NCBI GenBank assembly: GCA_036426205.1
Contig: CM071570.1
Location: 145,911,339 to 145,975,338, forward strand
Length of the DNA stretch: 64,000 bases
Reading direction: 5' to 3'
Source of the DNA: Ascaphus truei
Taxonomy: Eukaryota; Chordata; Amphibia; Anura; Ascaphidae
The translations under genes and the position numbers were made by a program. Below, piece after piece: positions 10,467 through 21,883 of the stretch (position 1 is its first letter; the number at the start of each line of letters is the position of its first letter). Under the pieces are notes generated by a model. The model ran no database searches, was not told the DNA's origin, and worked only from the letters and a program-made list of their open reading frames with translations.

Positions 10467-11241
10467 TATAACGGAGCGGGGGACACTCACCTCTCTGCGG
10501 GTCCCCGTCACCACAGTCCCCACGGCGGCTCTCTGCCCTGGCTCCCCGCTCCCTCGGTCTCTCACCTGTTCCTCCTCGCCGAGCCGTTCCTCCACGCCGC
10601 ACGCTCGCGCAAGCAGCCGGGGCGCGCGCACGGTACCCTTACAGAGGGCACGCACACTCGATCATCTTACCAGCCCTCACGCACTGCTGCCTCCGCCCCC
10701 CAGCGGCTGCGAGCTATTACCTTGCAACACACCTTTGTCTCCTTCCCTGCTTACCTGGACCAATCCCTGCAATCACACAGACAGGCCTCCGCTCCACCCC
10801 TTGCTACCATTAGCCCTCCTTCCTTTATAACCCCTGTCTGCCCTTTCCTTCCTTGCTGTGCATAGCTTCTCTGTGACTCCTGTGTGCAGTGTCTATGCCA
10901 AGCTCTGTTATCTGTTTCAGCTCTTGTTCACGTCCCTGCCCGTTTGGATACCTTTGGATTGATCTCAGCTTGTTTGACTACGTGTACCTCGCTACCCCTG
11001 GACGCTGCTTTGGACCTCACTACGCTGCTTTCTCCTGCCCGACCCACGGCTCTTGGATCTGGATCTCCGTACCTCTGGCACCCCGGACTCAGCAAGTATC
11101 TGATTAACCCTTTTTCTACCTGGCCCAGCAACGCATCTTACCACACTCCGGCACGTCCTCACTGCTGTGGGTGCGTGTTATACCCTTACCCCCACCTCAG
11201 TACTGGGGACTGGCCAGGTCTGCGGGCATACAGGCGTTACA
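10467..11241 (+). repeat. Gypsy 3' LTR (775 bp)
   Basis: The LTR begins TATAACGGAG (from an expected TGTAACG) and ends CGTTACA, giving inverted termini. Its first 78 bases are nearly identical to 9514-9591, including CTGCGGGTCCCCGTCACCAC. The LTR is GC-rich in its first third. Open frames of up to 181 codons across it are not coding. Confidence 0.75.
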
Positions 11242-11246
11242 CTGAG

Positions 11247-12116
11247 TCTCTATCTGTTCCAGACTGTGGCTACGATTTCTCTGCACTAGAAGACTGCATC
11301 GCAAACTGTATATCCAAGATTGTGGGACTTGCTCTCATCAATACCTTCATCTATGTGCTATCATAGAACTCTGGTCATGGGAACACATTCAATGTATCCT
11401 CCATGTATTTTGCAAATTAGTGTCAGCATATGTATATTATATGTACTTTTAGTGCTGATAATACACTGTGCGCAGGTATTTGTTTGAGACACTGCATTTA
11501 CACTAGACCGGTCGGTCTAGACTCTTGCAGGGTATTATGTTTTTTCCTCCTGCTGAGTCAGTATATTAGGACCCAGGTTCTCACCCCTGAGTATATTTGC
11601 AGTGTGTAGGGATATTTTGCAGAATGAGAGTTCTGTGCGCAGATTATTCTGTTCATTATTCTGTGTTAATCAGAGGGCGTTCAGCCTTATAGTATTTTTT
11701 TATGTTTTAGTCTGTCCAATAAACTTTTGTATTTTTCGGTATACCCCATGTACTTATTTTGGAGGTTCTTTTCCCCTTTTGCTTTAATATATTATTCACT
11801 TTAAGGCACTATTAGAGTTAACATTATTTTTACTTTTGATACTGTTCATATTTCTATAATTCTTTCTGGGTTTCCATTTTCTTTAGTCTCCTGAGTAGTC
11901 TCTCTCGAGATATATACAGTATACATATACAGTATACATATACACACACACATGTTCTCTCTCTCTCTCATTGAAAAAACTTTGTTAAAGTGTAGTTAAG
12001 GTTTGTAAGCAAACCCTTCAAAAGTGAAAAAAGAGGAACAAGTCCAAAGATCAGAACAAACATAATCTATAGTACTATAATCCAACAGATAACATAAATG
12101 CATAAAAAGCAGTATT
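11247..12116. other. Non-coding spacer
   Basis: AT-rich sequence with a short TATACAGTATACATATACAC repeat near 11910-11950 and a CT run near 11957-11970. No gene is seen. Confidence 0.4.
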
Positions 12117-12793
12117 AAAAAAAACTGCATTCGGGAGTGCGGGCAGGTAGGCAATATGGTACACATCTGGTGGGATTGCCCAGCAATACAGATATATTGG
12201 AGAATGATAATGGAAATTATAAAAGACACTACTAACCTGATTATCCCACTTGGCCCCATGGTATATGTGTTGGCCAAGCCGATCGAAGAGACTAATACTC
12301 CGACCAAACGTCTGATCTCACATATACTCACGGGCGCCAGATGCGCAATAACGGCAGCCTGGAAGTGTCCATTGCCCCTCTCCAAACAAATGGTCATAAA
12401 CAGAATTGGGGAAGTAATGCTTATGGAAAGACTCTCTGCCATCCTCAGACATACAACGGATACGTTTCATAAAAACCTGGGACCCATGGTTGGAAACCCA
12501 AACCTAAAAGTTACATCAGGCTAACCTAGAAAGGAACTAACAATAGATAAAGGAAGTGAAATGGAATACACACTCCCCTCCTCCCCCTTGCACTCTCCTT
12601 CCCCAACTGCCTACGCTTTATCTTTATTTCTTTGAATTTTGTTTTCATTTTTTGAAATAGATGCAAATGGCCACAAAGGGCAGACGAAGCCCATAAAGAC
12701 TGCTTTATATAATGTTATGAAGAATGTTTGTAAAAATTGTCAATAAAAAATGTAATAAAAAAATATTTGTACGGAAAAAAAAAAACTGCATTC
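12117..12793 (+). mobile_element. 5'-truncated L1 copy with TSD
   Basis: The last about 640 bases of an L1 sit between two copies of A8-CTGCATTC (12117-12132 and 12778-12793). The right copy follows the A-rich tail. The body holds the end of ORF2 and a short 3'UTR with AATAAA-like words (12740-12760). It is in the opposite orientation to the 9-kb L1 at 43.6-52.6 kb and belongs to a related but different subfamily. Confidence 0.8.
12126..12524 (+). pseudogene. L1 ORF2 C-terminus
   Basis: The frame gives CIRECGQVGNMVHIWWDCP, matching the L1 C-terminal cysteine motif C-x3-C-x7-H-x4-C, and then an Ile/Leu-rich tail homologous to the end of ORF2 of the 43.6-52.6 kb L1 (compare LTGARCAITAAWK with LTAARCSIAAAWK). 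The first Cys codon lies inside the target-site duplication, so it is either microhomology at the truncation point or coincidence. There is no endonuclease or RT, so it is inactive. Confidence 0.75.
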
Positions 12794-13429
12794 AGAAACA
12801 TGAATATCAATATGAGTGCTACCTTCCAAAGGTTATTGGCAATGTCTATATATCAATATGTATAGTTATGAGGGATCGCACTAGGTCTGGTAAATCATAC
12901 TGTATGTATCACAGATTTGTGGGTTACTTGCATATCGGCTCAGCATGGAGTCAGGGATCACAGGGGCTTGACATGCTCAGGTATCCCGTCAATCGCCTCT
13001 CAGTAGTAGCTGTACACACTCACCGTCGTAGTCGTGTACACAGACTCTCTTTTACATTGATTGATGACAATACGAGGATTTTGCTTCTGGAGCTAGCACC
13101 GGTGTTCTCCCTGCCGTGTGTAACAGTGATGGTAAAGGAAAGTAATGGTGGTGCGCTGCTTAAGAAAAATAATGGACTGGATGGCAAAAACGTGCTAATA
13201 ACTTTCAAATCCACACACACAGGAAAAAAAACAAAAACAGAGGACCTCAAGGAATCACCAACACATTTTGCTCTACAATAGCCCTTTGTCAAAAGACTGA
13301 ATATTTCGCAGTTAAGATAACACAAAAGCTTAACTCTCTCCCCCCCCCCCCCCCACCCCAAGGTTTTGCTGATGTAGTGACAGATGTTGTATATTAGAGA
13401 ATGTGGAATGCAGCCCCAAAGAACTGGGC

Positions 13430-13810
13430 TTTTCCAGTCCATTTCTCTCTCAGCCCACTCCTCAATCATCAGGCTTTCCTGGACCCTTCTTTCCCACCTG
13501 TTTGATCCCAGTCTACTCCCACTCGCCAGAAACATGAGGCCTCTCCAATCTCTTTCTCCTCTCACCCACCAAGCATTAGGTTTCTCATGTGCCTTTCTCA
13601 ACCCACCAAAAGAAGCATGAGGCTTGTACAAGCCCTTTCTCTTCCTTACATCAGGCTTCTCTGGTGTGTGTCACTCCACCCCCGCAGATGCATCAGGCTT
13701 CTGTGATCCTTTTGTTCCCCTTGCCTATCAGTATCAGTCCTCTCCGATTGCTTTCTCTACCCACCCTCGTCATCTAAAAACTATCAGGCTCCTAAATAAC
13801 CCTCCTCCCC
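13430..13810. repeat. Degenerate CT-rich minisatellite
   Basis: Units of roughly 60-70 bases repeat CATCAGGCTTCTCTGG-like words followed by CCTTTCTC and CCCACC. A C-run lies just upstream (13341-13360). Open frames here follow the repeat. Confidence 0.55.
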
Positions 13811-15477
13811 TACTTGGTTGTGATGATAACTTTGGAGACATGAACAGTTTACAGTGCTGGTCGTGGTGGTAATTGTCCACGAGGCTACAGTAATAGTACT
13901 TTAGTGTGCTACAGTACATACATCCTGACGTATTTGATGTTAACTTCAATTCCATATTCACCTTTATCCATCCCACATTCCACTTATGTGATGGGATCAT
14001 GTCATTTATGATGTTGTGTACGATGATGGGGGGGGGGGGGGAGGAGATAAGCTTGCATATCACCTAACTTTGAAGTGTCAAGATTTTTGAAGGGTTTGCA
14101 TACAGTACCCACCTTAACTACACTTGAACAAAGTTTTTTCAATTGAATTTCTATGGTTTTTATCCTATGGACAATAACAATATAGCAATTGATCACAAGG
14201 ATGCTTTCAATCATTTATTTCACTATGACATTTTTCACACAGTAGATACCTCAGAATGTTGTCGCAAAATTGTATCAAACAGACACAACCATTTGTACTT
14301 AAACTTTACACAAAAATTCCCCTCCTAATCCGACCTGAAATCCAAAATTTCAGACAGATTGGTAAATGCTTGAGAGTTAAGAGCAACTGAGAGTTTATAA
14401 TGGCAGTCTAGTTTAAAGATTAACTATGGTAGAACACACAGACCTCCTTCCAACGCTCCTGTAGTCATAGCAATGGAATGTACCATCCAGTTGTTCTCCC
14501 AGTAAGCAAACACGGGGTATAAAAACAACTTAATTGTCTTTCGTCGCGGTTACAAGTCACACGGGCTCTCATCGCTTTGAAAAGCCAATATTATACACAC
14601 ACATTTTAAGCAAATGTAAGAAATTGACATTAAAAGTGTGAGAAATGTATGATCGTGATGTGTGTGGAAAAAAAATGTAAAAGAGGGAGGAGGCCGACAG
14701 AAAAAACGGACAGTGGTAAAAACAATAACATAGAATTAGATGGCAGAAAAAAAACACTTGGCCCATCTAGTCTGCCCATTTTCTTATATGTTGCAAAACC
14801 TCAGACCCCATTTGATTCTTGGCTTTCTTTCATATTTAGAATAATCTTATGTCTATGCAAAGCATTTTTTCATTATTCCACTACTTGATTAACCTCAACA
14901 TTAGAAGATTAATCAACATCAAAAATGCTACGGCTAGTCCTCTTGTTGGGGCAACTTTAGACCTTATCTTCTCCCAAGTTCCGCATCTGCCCACAATTCC
15001 TTCCGATTTCTTTATTTTTTTGTTCTTCTACATACTGCCATAATTTTGGCTTCTGATGATTGATTCAGAATGCACAGTGCTGAAATAGCAACTGCATTGT
15101 ACATAACGGATGTATCAGTATTCCATGGGAAAACAGTGAGTATAAGGTTAATAATCATGGAAGCATCCTGTAGTACCAAGAGCTTGTTACTTGCTGTTAC
15201 AGATGAAGAGTCACAAAGTCTTGCTCTATAGGATGAACTGAAAACACATGGACATGCAAAAAACAAGAGCTTCCTCTCACTGACCACATTAAGGCCGCAT
15301 GGAGATCTAATTAACGGTTCAAGCCAGATATTAATGAAGGAGAATAATGTGCTAATTCTTCTACCTGAATGTAAAAAGTAATTGAAATCACATCTAGAAG
15401 GCTTAAGAAGATGATCAGCAGGAAATGCAACAATAAAATAAAAAAGTGGTCGAGGCAAGAACACAATTAGATACTAA
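13811..15477. other. Intronic, nothing firm
   Basis: Contains a G run at 14029-14041 and a short piece, CTTGGCCCATCTAGTCTGCC (14757-14776), that I believe is a common vertebrate interspersed repeat. No exon or gene is recognised. Confidence 0.35.
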
Positions 15478-15877
15478 GGCTGCGGCCACGCTGCCCTGTG
15501 CGCGCTCATGCTTGAGAGCGGTGATGTCACCATCTCTCCAAGCATGAGCAAAGCTGTACTGCAGAATTTTGCCAGCACGAGCTTGGGAGGGGAGGGGGGT
15601 GGGGGGGGGTGTTTGTGTCATTGGCTGGATCGGGGCTATTACTGTGTGTAGAGAGAGTGTGTGTATATGTATGTGTACTGTGTACATTGACTGGTGTTGA
15701 TTGGTTGCTGATGGGTCACGCTTGAAAATCAATTTTCTTCTCTGTCTCCCCAAGTGCCTAGCTTTGGCGACAGAGAAACTTTGGCGAGTGTATGTGCACG
15801 AGCCACGTGAGCGTGGCCGTACAGATTGACTTTAACTGAAGTGAGCGCGCAAAGCAGCAGCGTGGAGGCAGCCCAAG
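15478..15877. mobile_element. MITE family D copy
   Basis: The termini are CTAAGGCTGCGGCCACGCTG and CAGCGTGGAGGCAGCCCAAG, imperfect inverted repeats, around a GC-richer interior with a G-rich tract (15587-15610). No transposase is present. Confidence 0.5.
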
Positions 15878-17589
15878 GCTCTACAGCTCCTCACTGAGCA
15901 AAGCAAGAAGCTATGTTCCACAATGATCTTGTTTTTAAAGTTGACATAAAATATCACAAGCTCAGACAAATTATATTTTAAAAGAAAACAATGCAATGTC
16001 ATATAAAAATGTTTTTTTTTTGTTTTTTTTAAAGAGAATGCCTATTTGATCTATGCCGGAAAAGTGAAAACTCATTAGGCCAAAAAGAATGTAATCGGGA
16101 ATATAAAATATGTTTCAACATATAGATTTAAAAAGTTCTAGCAATGTAATCCTGGTTTTATAGGAGATTTCCCTTCAGATGAACACATTTAGATGTGGGT
16201 AAGCATAAGGTCAGCTGAAAGTCATTCTTTATTGAAGAACAAGCACTGAAGGCCTGGATAGGATTAGCATTTGAAGTACCAAGGCAGTCTTTGTGAAAAG
16301 AGAACATTACACTGATAAAAAAAAAAAAGTTACTTGCAATACAGTCCACTCCATGGAGAATTCAACAGCTATACAGATTGAAAAACTGTGACTAAAACGG
16401 TTCATGCCAAAATATTTTTTAAATCCCTCATGTTAAATTACTTAAACTGGTCTCACTTACATCCTTTTTTGTAAATGCCACAAAATACATAATTATCCTC
16501 TATCTTGCTCAACTGACAACTAATTCAAAAAAATTCTGAATACAAATACTGCTATAGGTTTAAAAAGGACAATAGAAGAGTTATCTGCTTCTTGTAAATG
16601 GAACAGGTCCCTGTTCCCCATCACAAAGGCATTGTAGATTTTCTGGCAATGTTAATAGCCTAATGGGATAAGCACATTTGTGCTTAACCAGTTGCTAATC
16701 TTTAAATAATCATACCCCTCTGCATGGTGCAATGCTCAGCAAACTGGTGTAACAGGATTTATTTTTATAAGAGGGAAATGGCCTTGTCGGGTATTACAAA
16801 AGAGCTTGATAACCGTATGCCGCCTTACTTGAATGCTCTTTAGCCATTTTATACCTGTAAAGGAATAAAACATGCACGGACCATTGCATTATGAGACAGG
16901 AGTCGGGAACCTTTCTCCCAGAAAGTACAAAATAGATTCCAAATTCTAGAAGGTAATTTTGCATGCTGCCTCTGTGCCATAAAGAGAAATGTAAAAGCTC
17001 TTCACTCAATTGAGTATAATGAAATTTACCAAATAACAAGGAATAAAACAGTAAGGCGGCTTAGGTAAAATGTTCTTCTGTCTGTTTATATGTGATTTGT
17101 TTCAAAATAGGGGAAATTGTACAAAGCAAAATCTGTAAACCATTTTCATTTTTTAATAAACAAAGATTTGTTATTTAAAGGACGCGTCTGGTTCCACCCC
17201 TTTCTGCACTTGTGCTCACCCATTTAGAGGAAATCTGATAACATGCGGAATTCTGAAAGATGTTCCATACAAGTTTTAATTTGCAATGTAATGTGAAAGT
17301 TTGTCTCAGCATAGCACAGTAAGGACAAAAGCAGAATTTTTAAATTAGTCCCACTGTGTCGACGGATTGTAACCTTTGTCTGTGAGATTACATAGAGCCT
17401 TGAGATTTCTGACATGACAACATGTACAAAGACAAGCCGGCGAGACGGACTGAAAAGCCCGCAAAAATGAATAGGCTGGAAGGCAAGGTTATAAAAGAAT
17501 AATTGCTACATACCTGTTTGCTTATCTGCTTCAAATATAGACTTAAAGGAGTAATTCGTGCACTTTTTTAAATTATTATTAAAATATAT
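15878..17589. other. Intronic, nothing recognised
   Basis: AT-rich sequence without recognisable exons, RNA genes or terminal repeats. Confidence 0.4.
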
Positions 17590-17930
17590 GTTTATATCAT
17601 AGGTTTGAAGTATGGCGTCACCGGAGCTGATCACTATTCATTTCAGTTCAGATGGATCCCCTGCATCCCAATTTACAGATCTCTAAAGGGGGTTCTGGTA
17701 TCTCGGCAAAGTTTAACGCTCCGGCATCAGGCGAACTAATAGGAAGCCAAGCCTGGTGTCACGGCTTCCAATTGGCCCACTGAGAGCTTTGAATCCCCGC
17801 CATTGCATGAACCCTGCTAGCCAAGCAGCTACAGGCCCCCTTACGAAGGTCTTTATCTCCAAAAGCAGGGGGTCCCTGGAGCTGAAGTTAATTGGGTTTA
17901 GCTCTGGAGACCCCCTGCTTCAATGGCATG
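17590..17930. mobile_element. Dispersed repeat family A, near-complete copy
   Basis: The ends are inverted relatives of each other: GTTTGAAGTATGGCGTCACC at the left, and a right end with AGCTCTGGAGACCCCCTGC then TTCAAT. Subterminal blocks CAGCTGAA..TTAATT also pair. The centre contains GGAAGCC..TGACGTCACGGCTTCC-type sequence shared with 38840-39180. It looks like a non-autonomous DNA transposon. Confidence 0.55.
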
Positions 17931-19193
17931 AAAAAAAGATGGGGTGGAAATGCTGGGGTTTTTATTGGTGCATTTTGGGGGAGAGGGGTCAATTAAGAAC
18001 ACAATGAACACGTTCATTGCACTGTTGTGTACATTTTTCACAGGGGGAAATCTGATCAATTGCTTTCACCTCATTGAGCTGGATAAAAGATGATGCTTAT
18101 AACATACTGGTGACCAGGGAAGTAGATCTGATTAGGACCGTAGATGTTTGTTAGACAAAGTCCACTGCAGAATTGCACACTTGATCCGGGATTAATTGTC
18201 ATTGACTTGAATGCCAGTTAACGTCGGATCGGGTGCATTCACCAGCAAAGGACCTTAATGAATCCCCTCACATAATCGTAATCAGTAAACATTATCTACT
18301 GAATGCAGAACTCGGTGTGTGGCTGTCCTAATTTATAGATTGAATAGTCAAATCATAGAGACCTATTCAATTTGCCCAGCGGAACATAAAATGTGTGAAT
18401 GCTTGTGTCACCTTTATACAAGAATACGGATGTTCCCAGTACACTAAATGAAAATGCAACACTGGGTATATGCCAAATAGAATTGTATTCAAAAACAAAG
18501 TGCTACAATAATGCTATACTTGGGATCGTGCGAGCAAAGTGTATATACAAATACCAACAGTGTAGAATGGGGAGGGTGGGGGGTGGACGAGAGAGGGAGA
18601 ATGACACAAAAAAGAGGTGGAAAAGGGAATGTGGTGTAAGACAACACTGGGAGAAGACGGTGTGGTGGAGTAAGAGGGCAAAGTTACGGGGTGGGGTGCC
18701 CCTTCTTCGGGCCTGTTCCCACTGATCCCAAAAGGGGCTCTGGTACTTCCCATCTGTCCTAACCACGTCTTCCTCCCTCCGTTGGAATAAAATAGAATAT
18801 AACGCACCAAAATGTCAAATAATGCTTATACTAAGAGCACTAAGAGTATATATACTGTACATATATACATATATGCAAATACATACATATCACGCCCTGT
18901 ATTTCAAGACTGTTTCTCATGAATGGAAAATTGTGGGAAGATACTAAAATGAGAATTTAAGAGGACTTTATTTCGGCTTCTTCTGTATATATAGAAGAAG
19001 CACCTTAGGGAGTGTTATTCATTGAACTACGATAGCGCAGATTGAGGCACTGGCGCAAAGAAACGGCCATTGAGTTCAATGATTAACCCCCGTAGTGAAA
19101 GGATAATAAAATGAAAACATTCAAACAAGCAAATGTTTCACCACTGAGATAGATTTTGTGTAAAAAAAATAATATATATATATCACACTTATT
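17931..19193. other. Intronic, nothing recognised
   Basis: A purine-rich strip at 18565-18680 is the only unusual composition. Open frames across it lack domains. Confidence 0.35.
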
Positions 19194-19536
19194 AAGGTTA
19201 TGGTGGGTAAAAAAAGTGACAAAAACCCTCCACAGTAATGCATATAGCAAATGAAATATTACTGGTATGTTCCATTTTGCATGTCTTAGACAGGTCTGCA
19301 ACCTGTCTTCACATTATCGCCCACACACACAGCACTTCCACTGCAGCAAGGGATTCCATTTCCCCAGACTCCCTGCTGCAGGAAGTGCTGTGTGCTTGGC
19401 GATAATGGTGAAAGACAGGGTTGCAGACCTGTCTAAGACATGCAAATGAACATACAGTAATATTTCCATTTGCTATATGCATTACTGTGGAGGGTTTTTG
19501 TCACTTTTTTTACCCACCATAACCTTAATAAGTGTG
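19194..19536. mobile_element. 343-bp palindromic foldback (family C)
   Basis: The left arm (CACACTTATTAAGGTTATGG onward) and right arm (ending CCATAACCTTAATAAGTGTG) are inverted copies around about 19365. Both contain GCAGGTCTGCAACC-type and GACATGCAAATGA-type words that recur at 7471-7700, 19735-19882 and 22958-23145. No coding sequence is present. Confidence 0.7.
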
Positions 19537-19584
19537 GTGAATACCTACTCTTAGTCTCAAACCAGTATAGCCCGCACAACCAAC

Positions 19585-19627
19585 CTCACACTGATGATAC
19601 CCATCAAGGTTGAAACATGTCTGTGAG
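19585..19627 (+). ncRNA. Hammerhead-ribozyme-like motif, best preserved
   Basis: The parts are: stem I CTCACA (19585-19590) paired perfectly with TGTGAG (19622-19627); core CTGATGA (19591-19597); stem II TACC/GGTT around the loop CATCAA (19598-19611), with a closing U-U mismatch; GAAA (19612-19615); a very short stem III; and a GUC cleavage triplet ending at 19621. All catalytic-core positions of the hammerhead consensus are present. Cleavage would fall after 19621. It sits between two family C foldback units, in the style of hammerheads described in Penelope-like elements. Activity is not proven. Confidence 0.6.
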
Positions 19628-19734
19628 TGGTTTTACTGGCTTTGCATCTCACCCCAGCCGTTGCTTAAAAGCTGTGTTTAAAGTAGCATGCATTGGCTTA
19701 AGGGTTGCTCGTATAATATGAGCTTGAGACAAAA

Positions 19735-19872
19735 GGTGGCACTGTGTGCTCATTTGCATGTCATTTCCCAGAATCCTGCAGTGGAAGTGCTGTGTGCTGG
19801 GCGAAAATGGTGAAAGACAGGGTTGCAGACCTGTCTAAGACATGCAAATGACAATACAGTAATATTTCCATT

Positions 19873-19882
<10 letters not shown>
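19735..19882. repeat. Family C half-copy
   Basis: It shares GACAGGGTTGCAGACCTGTC and CTAAGACATGCAAATGA with the right arm of the 19194-19536 palindrome. A TA/GT microsatellite (19878-19914) follows. Confidence 0.6.
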
Positions 19883-19915
<33 letters not shown>

Positions 19916-20761
19916 AGTACATTCTATAGCTTTATATGACACTGCAGAATTAAGTTTGGGCTCTCTGGTTTGGTGAGCATACCTCCCACTCCACTTGGAA
20001 AGAAAGGAGGGCATGAGAGAAAGGGGGGGCGTGAGAGAAAGGGGCACTCACAGGATCGCTGAGAGGGGAGAGCAGACACCTCCCTCTCACTTAACCTGGG
20101 AACCAGGCAGAAACCACAGTCCTAGGCCCCGGGGAGGAAATACATTTTTTTTTTTTAATTCAATTTTCTGTTGCTGCAGAATTCAAAATTGAAGGTGCAA
20201 ACCATGATCGGACTCCCCCAACAATGAAATGCTTACTAATAAAATAACAAGATAACCTTTACTATAGAGATGCAATCTGCTTTCAGCACAATCCATGGAA
20301 AAATACAATTCTGTAAACTACATGGCACATTTTCAAGTACACTACATGGAATGAAGACAGAACGGATCTTAAAAATCTGAAGTATGTTATTCTTATAAAA
20401 TAATAGAAAATGACAAAGAACTATAAATTACATATACTTTATATGAATTTTATTTAAAAAGGAGATCATATTTACTGTACACAAGAGCAAATGTGCTGAT
20501 GCAGGTACACAAGATATAAATTCTGAAAAAATATCATTATTTCTTAAGTAATTGAGCTTAGACATAATGTCAATATGTCAGAGTGGTTTACAGAAGACTT
20601 TATTTTTAAGGACTATACTGAAATTCCACTTACCCTTGGCCTTGACACCATACCTTAAACATAAATTGCACTACAAGTTCAATAAGTAATATAAACAAAG
20701 CCATGGTGCAGAAATAAAAGCATAAAGCAAACATCATAGATTTTACCTCAACTGAACTTAC

Positions 20762-20902
20762 CTGGGTACGTAAAATTTCACCTTTTGACAACTGCATATC
20801 ACCAGTCAGCTCTTTCACAGTGATACCCAGTGGCTCCAGACGCTTGCTGAAGTAATTTGTCATCTCAGCTGCCAAGGCCTTCATAGGAGCGACATACACA
20901 AT
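20762..20902 (-). CDS. ASCC3: ASCC3 internal exon (first helicase cassette)
   Basis: The 141-base, 47-codon, phase-0 exon reads [20 protein letters not shown] to GEILRTQ and is very close to the vertebrate ASCC3 segment just after the Walker A exon. It carries helicase motif Ia (APMKALAAE) and the [10 protein letters not shown] block of the N-terminal Ski2-like cassette. The acceptor is TTTTTGGTACAG before ATT; the donor is CAG followed by GTAAGTT. It joins in frame to the exon at 21356-21556 across a 453-base intron. ASCC3 is a 3'-5' DNA/RNA helicase of the ASC-1 complex, working with ALKBH3 in alkylation repair and in splitting collided ribosomes. The next downstream exon was not found in the remaining 20.7 kb. 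Confidence 0.95.
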
Positions 20903-21355
20903 CTGTACCAAAAAGGACACCCAATTGATAAATGAGCAAAACTCACAATGTCATTTGTCCCAAAGCAACCAATACAAATCACAATTTACTGTGAAATATG
21001 ATTCCAGGCACTTACAGTGAAAAATCTTAATAGTGATATATGAAAAGTAGTTAACATCGCTGGATAAGTGTGCAGCTGTTTAGAGGACAATAGATTTTGT
21101 TTACACAGCCTCATCACTTTCAAAATTGGTTCTGCATCAAAGCTAAACGCATTTTCATAGCTTTTCACATGGGTAATAAGGTTCAGGACACAAACAAGAA
21201 TTGCTGTAAAAATAATGAAATAAATCAAGCAGCCTTCTTTGTGAATTAGAAATGAATAATACCCTTTGAAACTTTTTGATTTACTAGAAGTGTAACTGAA
21301 AGACTCCTTACATTTTGTATTTCTCTCTCTACAGTGAACCTGGGTACATTCATAC
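20903..21355 (-). other. ASCC3: ASCC3 intron (453 bp)
   Basis: Short phase-0 intron with GTATGA donor and TTGGTACAG acceptor on the minus strand. No repeat is recognised in it. Confidence 0.85.
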
Positions 21356-21556
21356 CTTAAACTCATCCTTCTTAATAACACCTTGCTGAATATTTTGGCG
21401 AATTTCATGCAAAACCGTCAGCATGGCAATGTTCGTCTTGCCGGCGCCCGTGGGTGCACAAATGAGCATGTTTTCATTTGTGCTGTAAGCCGTCTCAAAA
21501 ACAATGGACTGGATCCGGTTTAGTTGTTTCATTCCCTTGAAGACAAGTTGTCCAAT
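21356..21556 (-). CDS. ASCC3: ASCC3 internal exon with Walker A (motif I)
   Basis: The 201-base, 67-codon, phase-0 exon starts [17 protein letters not shown], the Q-motif-like region, and contains [15 protein letters not shown], the Walker A/motif I loop that binds ATP in the first helicase cassette. It ends at DEFK. The acceptor is ACTTTTTCAG before ATT; the donor is AAG followed by GTATGA. The catalytic GKT is intact and the reading frame is clean, as expected for a conserved functional gene. In human ASCC3 the corresponding residues sit in the first third of a protein of about 2,200 residues. Upstream exons are not recognised in the 42 kb to the right, so the preceding intron is probably very long. 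Confidence 0.96.
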
Positions 21557-21883
21557 CTGAAAAAGTAAAATAAAGCGTAATTAAAAATCACAACAAAACT
21601 CTATTCCAGCACAGTTTGTGGAGACAATAACCACACTTCAAAGACTGTACACTTGTGAATTTATGAGGAAGAAAGGGGCCTAAAGTGTGAAAAAGAGGAT
21701 GAGAAACTAATCCCTTTTGCAAATCCAATTAAAGAGTTTAATGTGACATTAAGCCTAAATAGAACAAAAAAAACATTAAGGCAATTATATATGCAAATTA
21801 AATCACATGCTAAGCTTTTTTTTCACTTTATATGGCCTTAATGAAGACAATGGATTAAAACCTTTACAAAGAAATATATATAC

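Larger units (their letters stand above)
9514..11241 (+). mobile_element. Internally deleted Ty3/Gypsy chromodomain retrotransposon
   Basis: The element runs from the start of a 5' LTR to the end of a 3' LTR and is bounded by a 5-bp duplication, CTGAG. Only the first 78 bases of the 5' LTR remain (9514-9591). They join directly to the C-terminal half of integrase, so the rest of the 5' LTR, primer-binding site, gag, protease, RT, RNase H and the N-terminal integrase are gone. A G-rich polypurine tract (10451-10463) and a complete 3' LTR follow. Because the outer ends and TSD survive, the deletion was internal, either after insertion or already in the RNA/cDNA. Confidence 0.8.
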
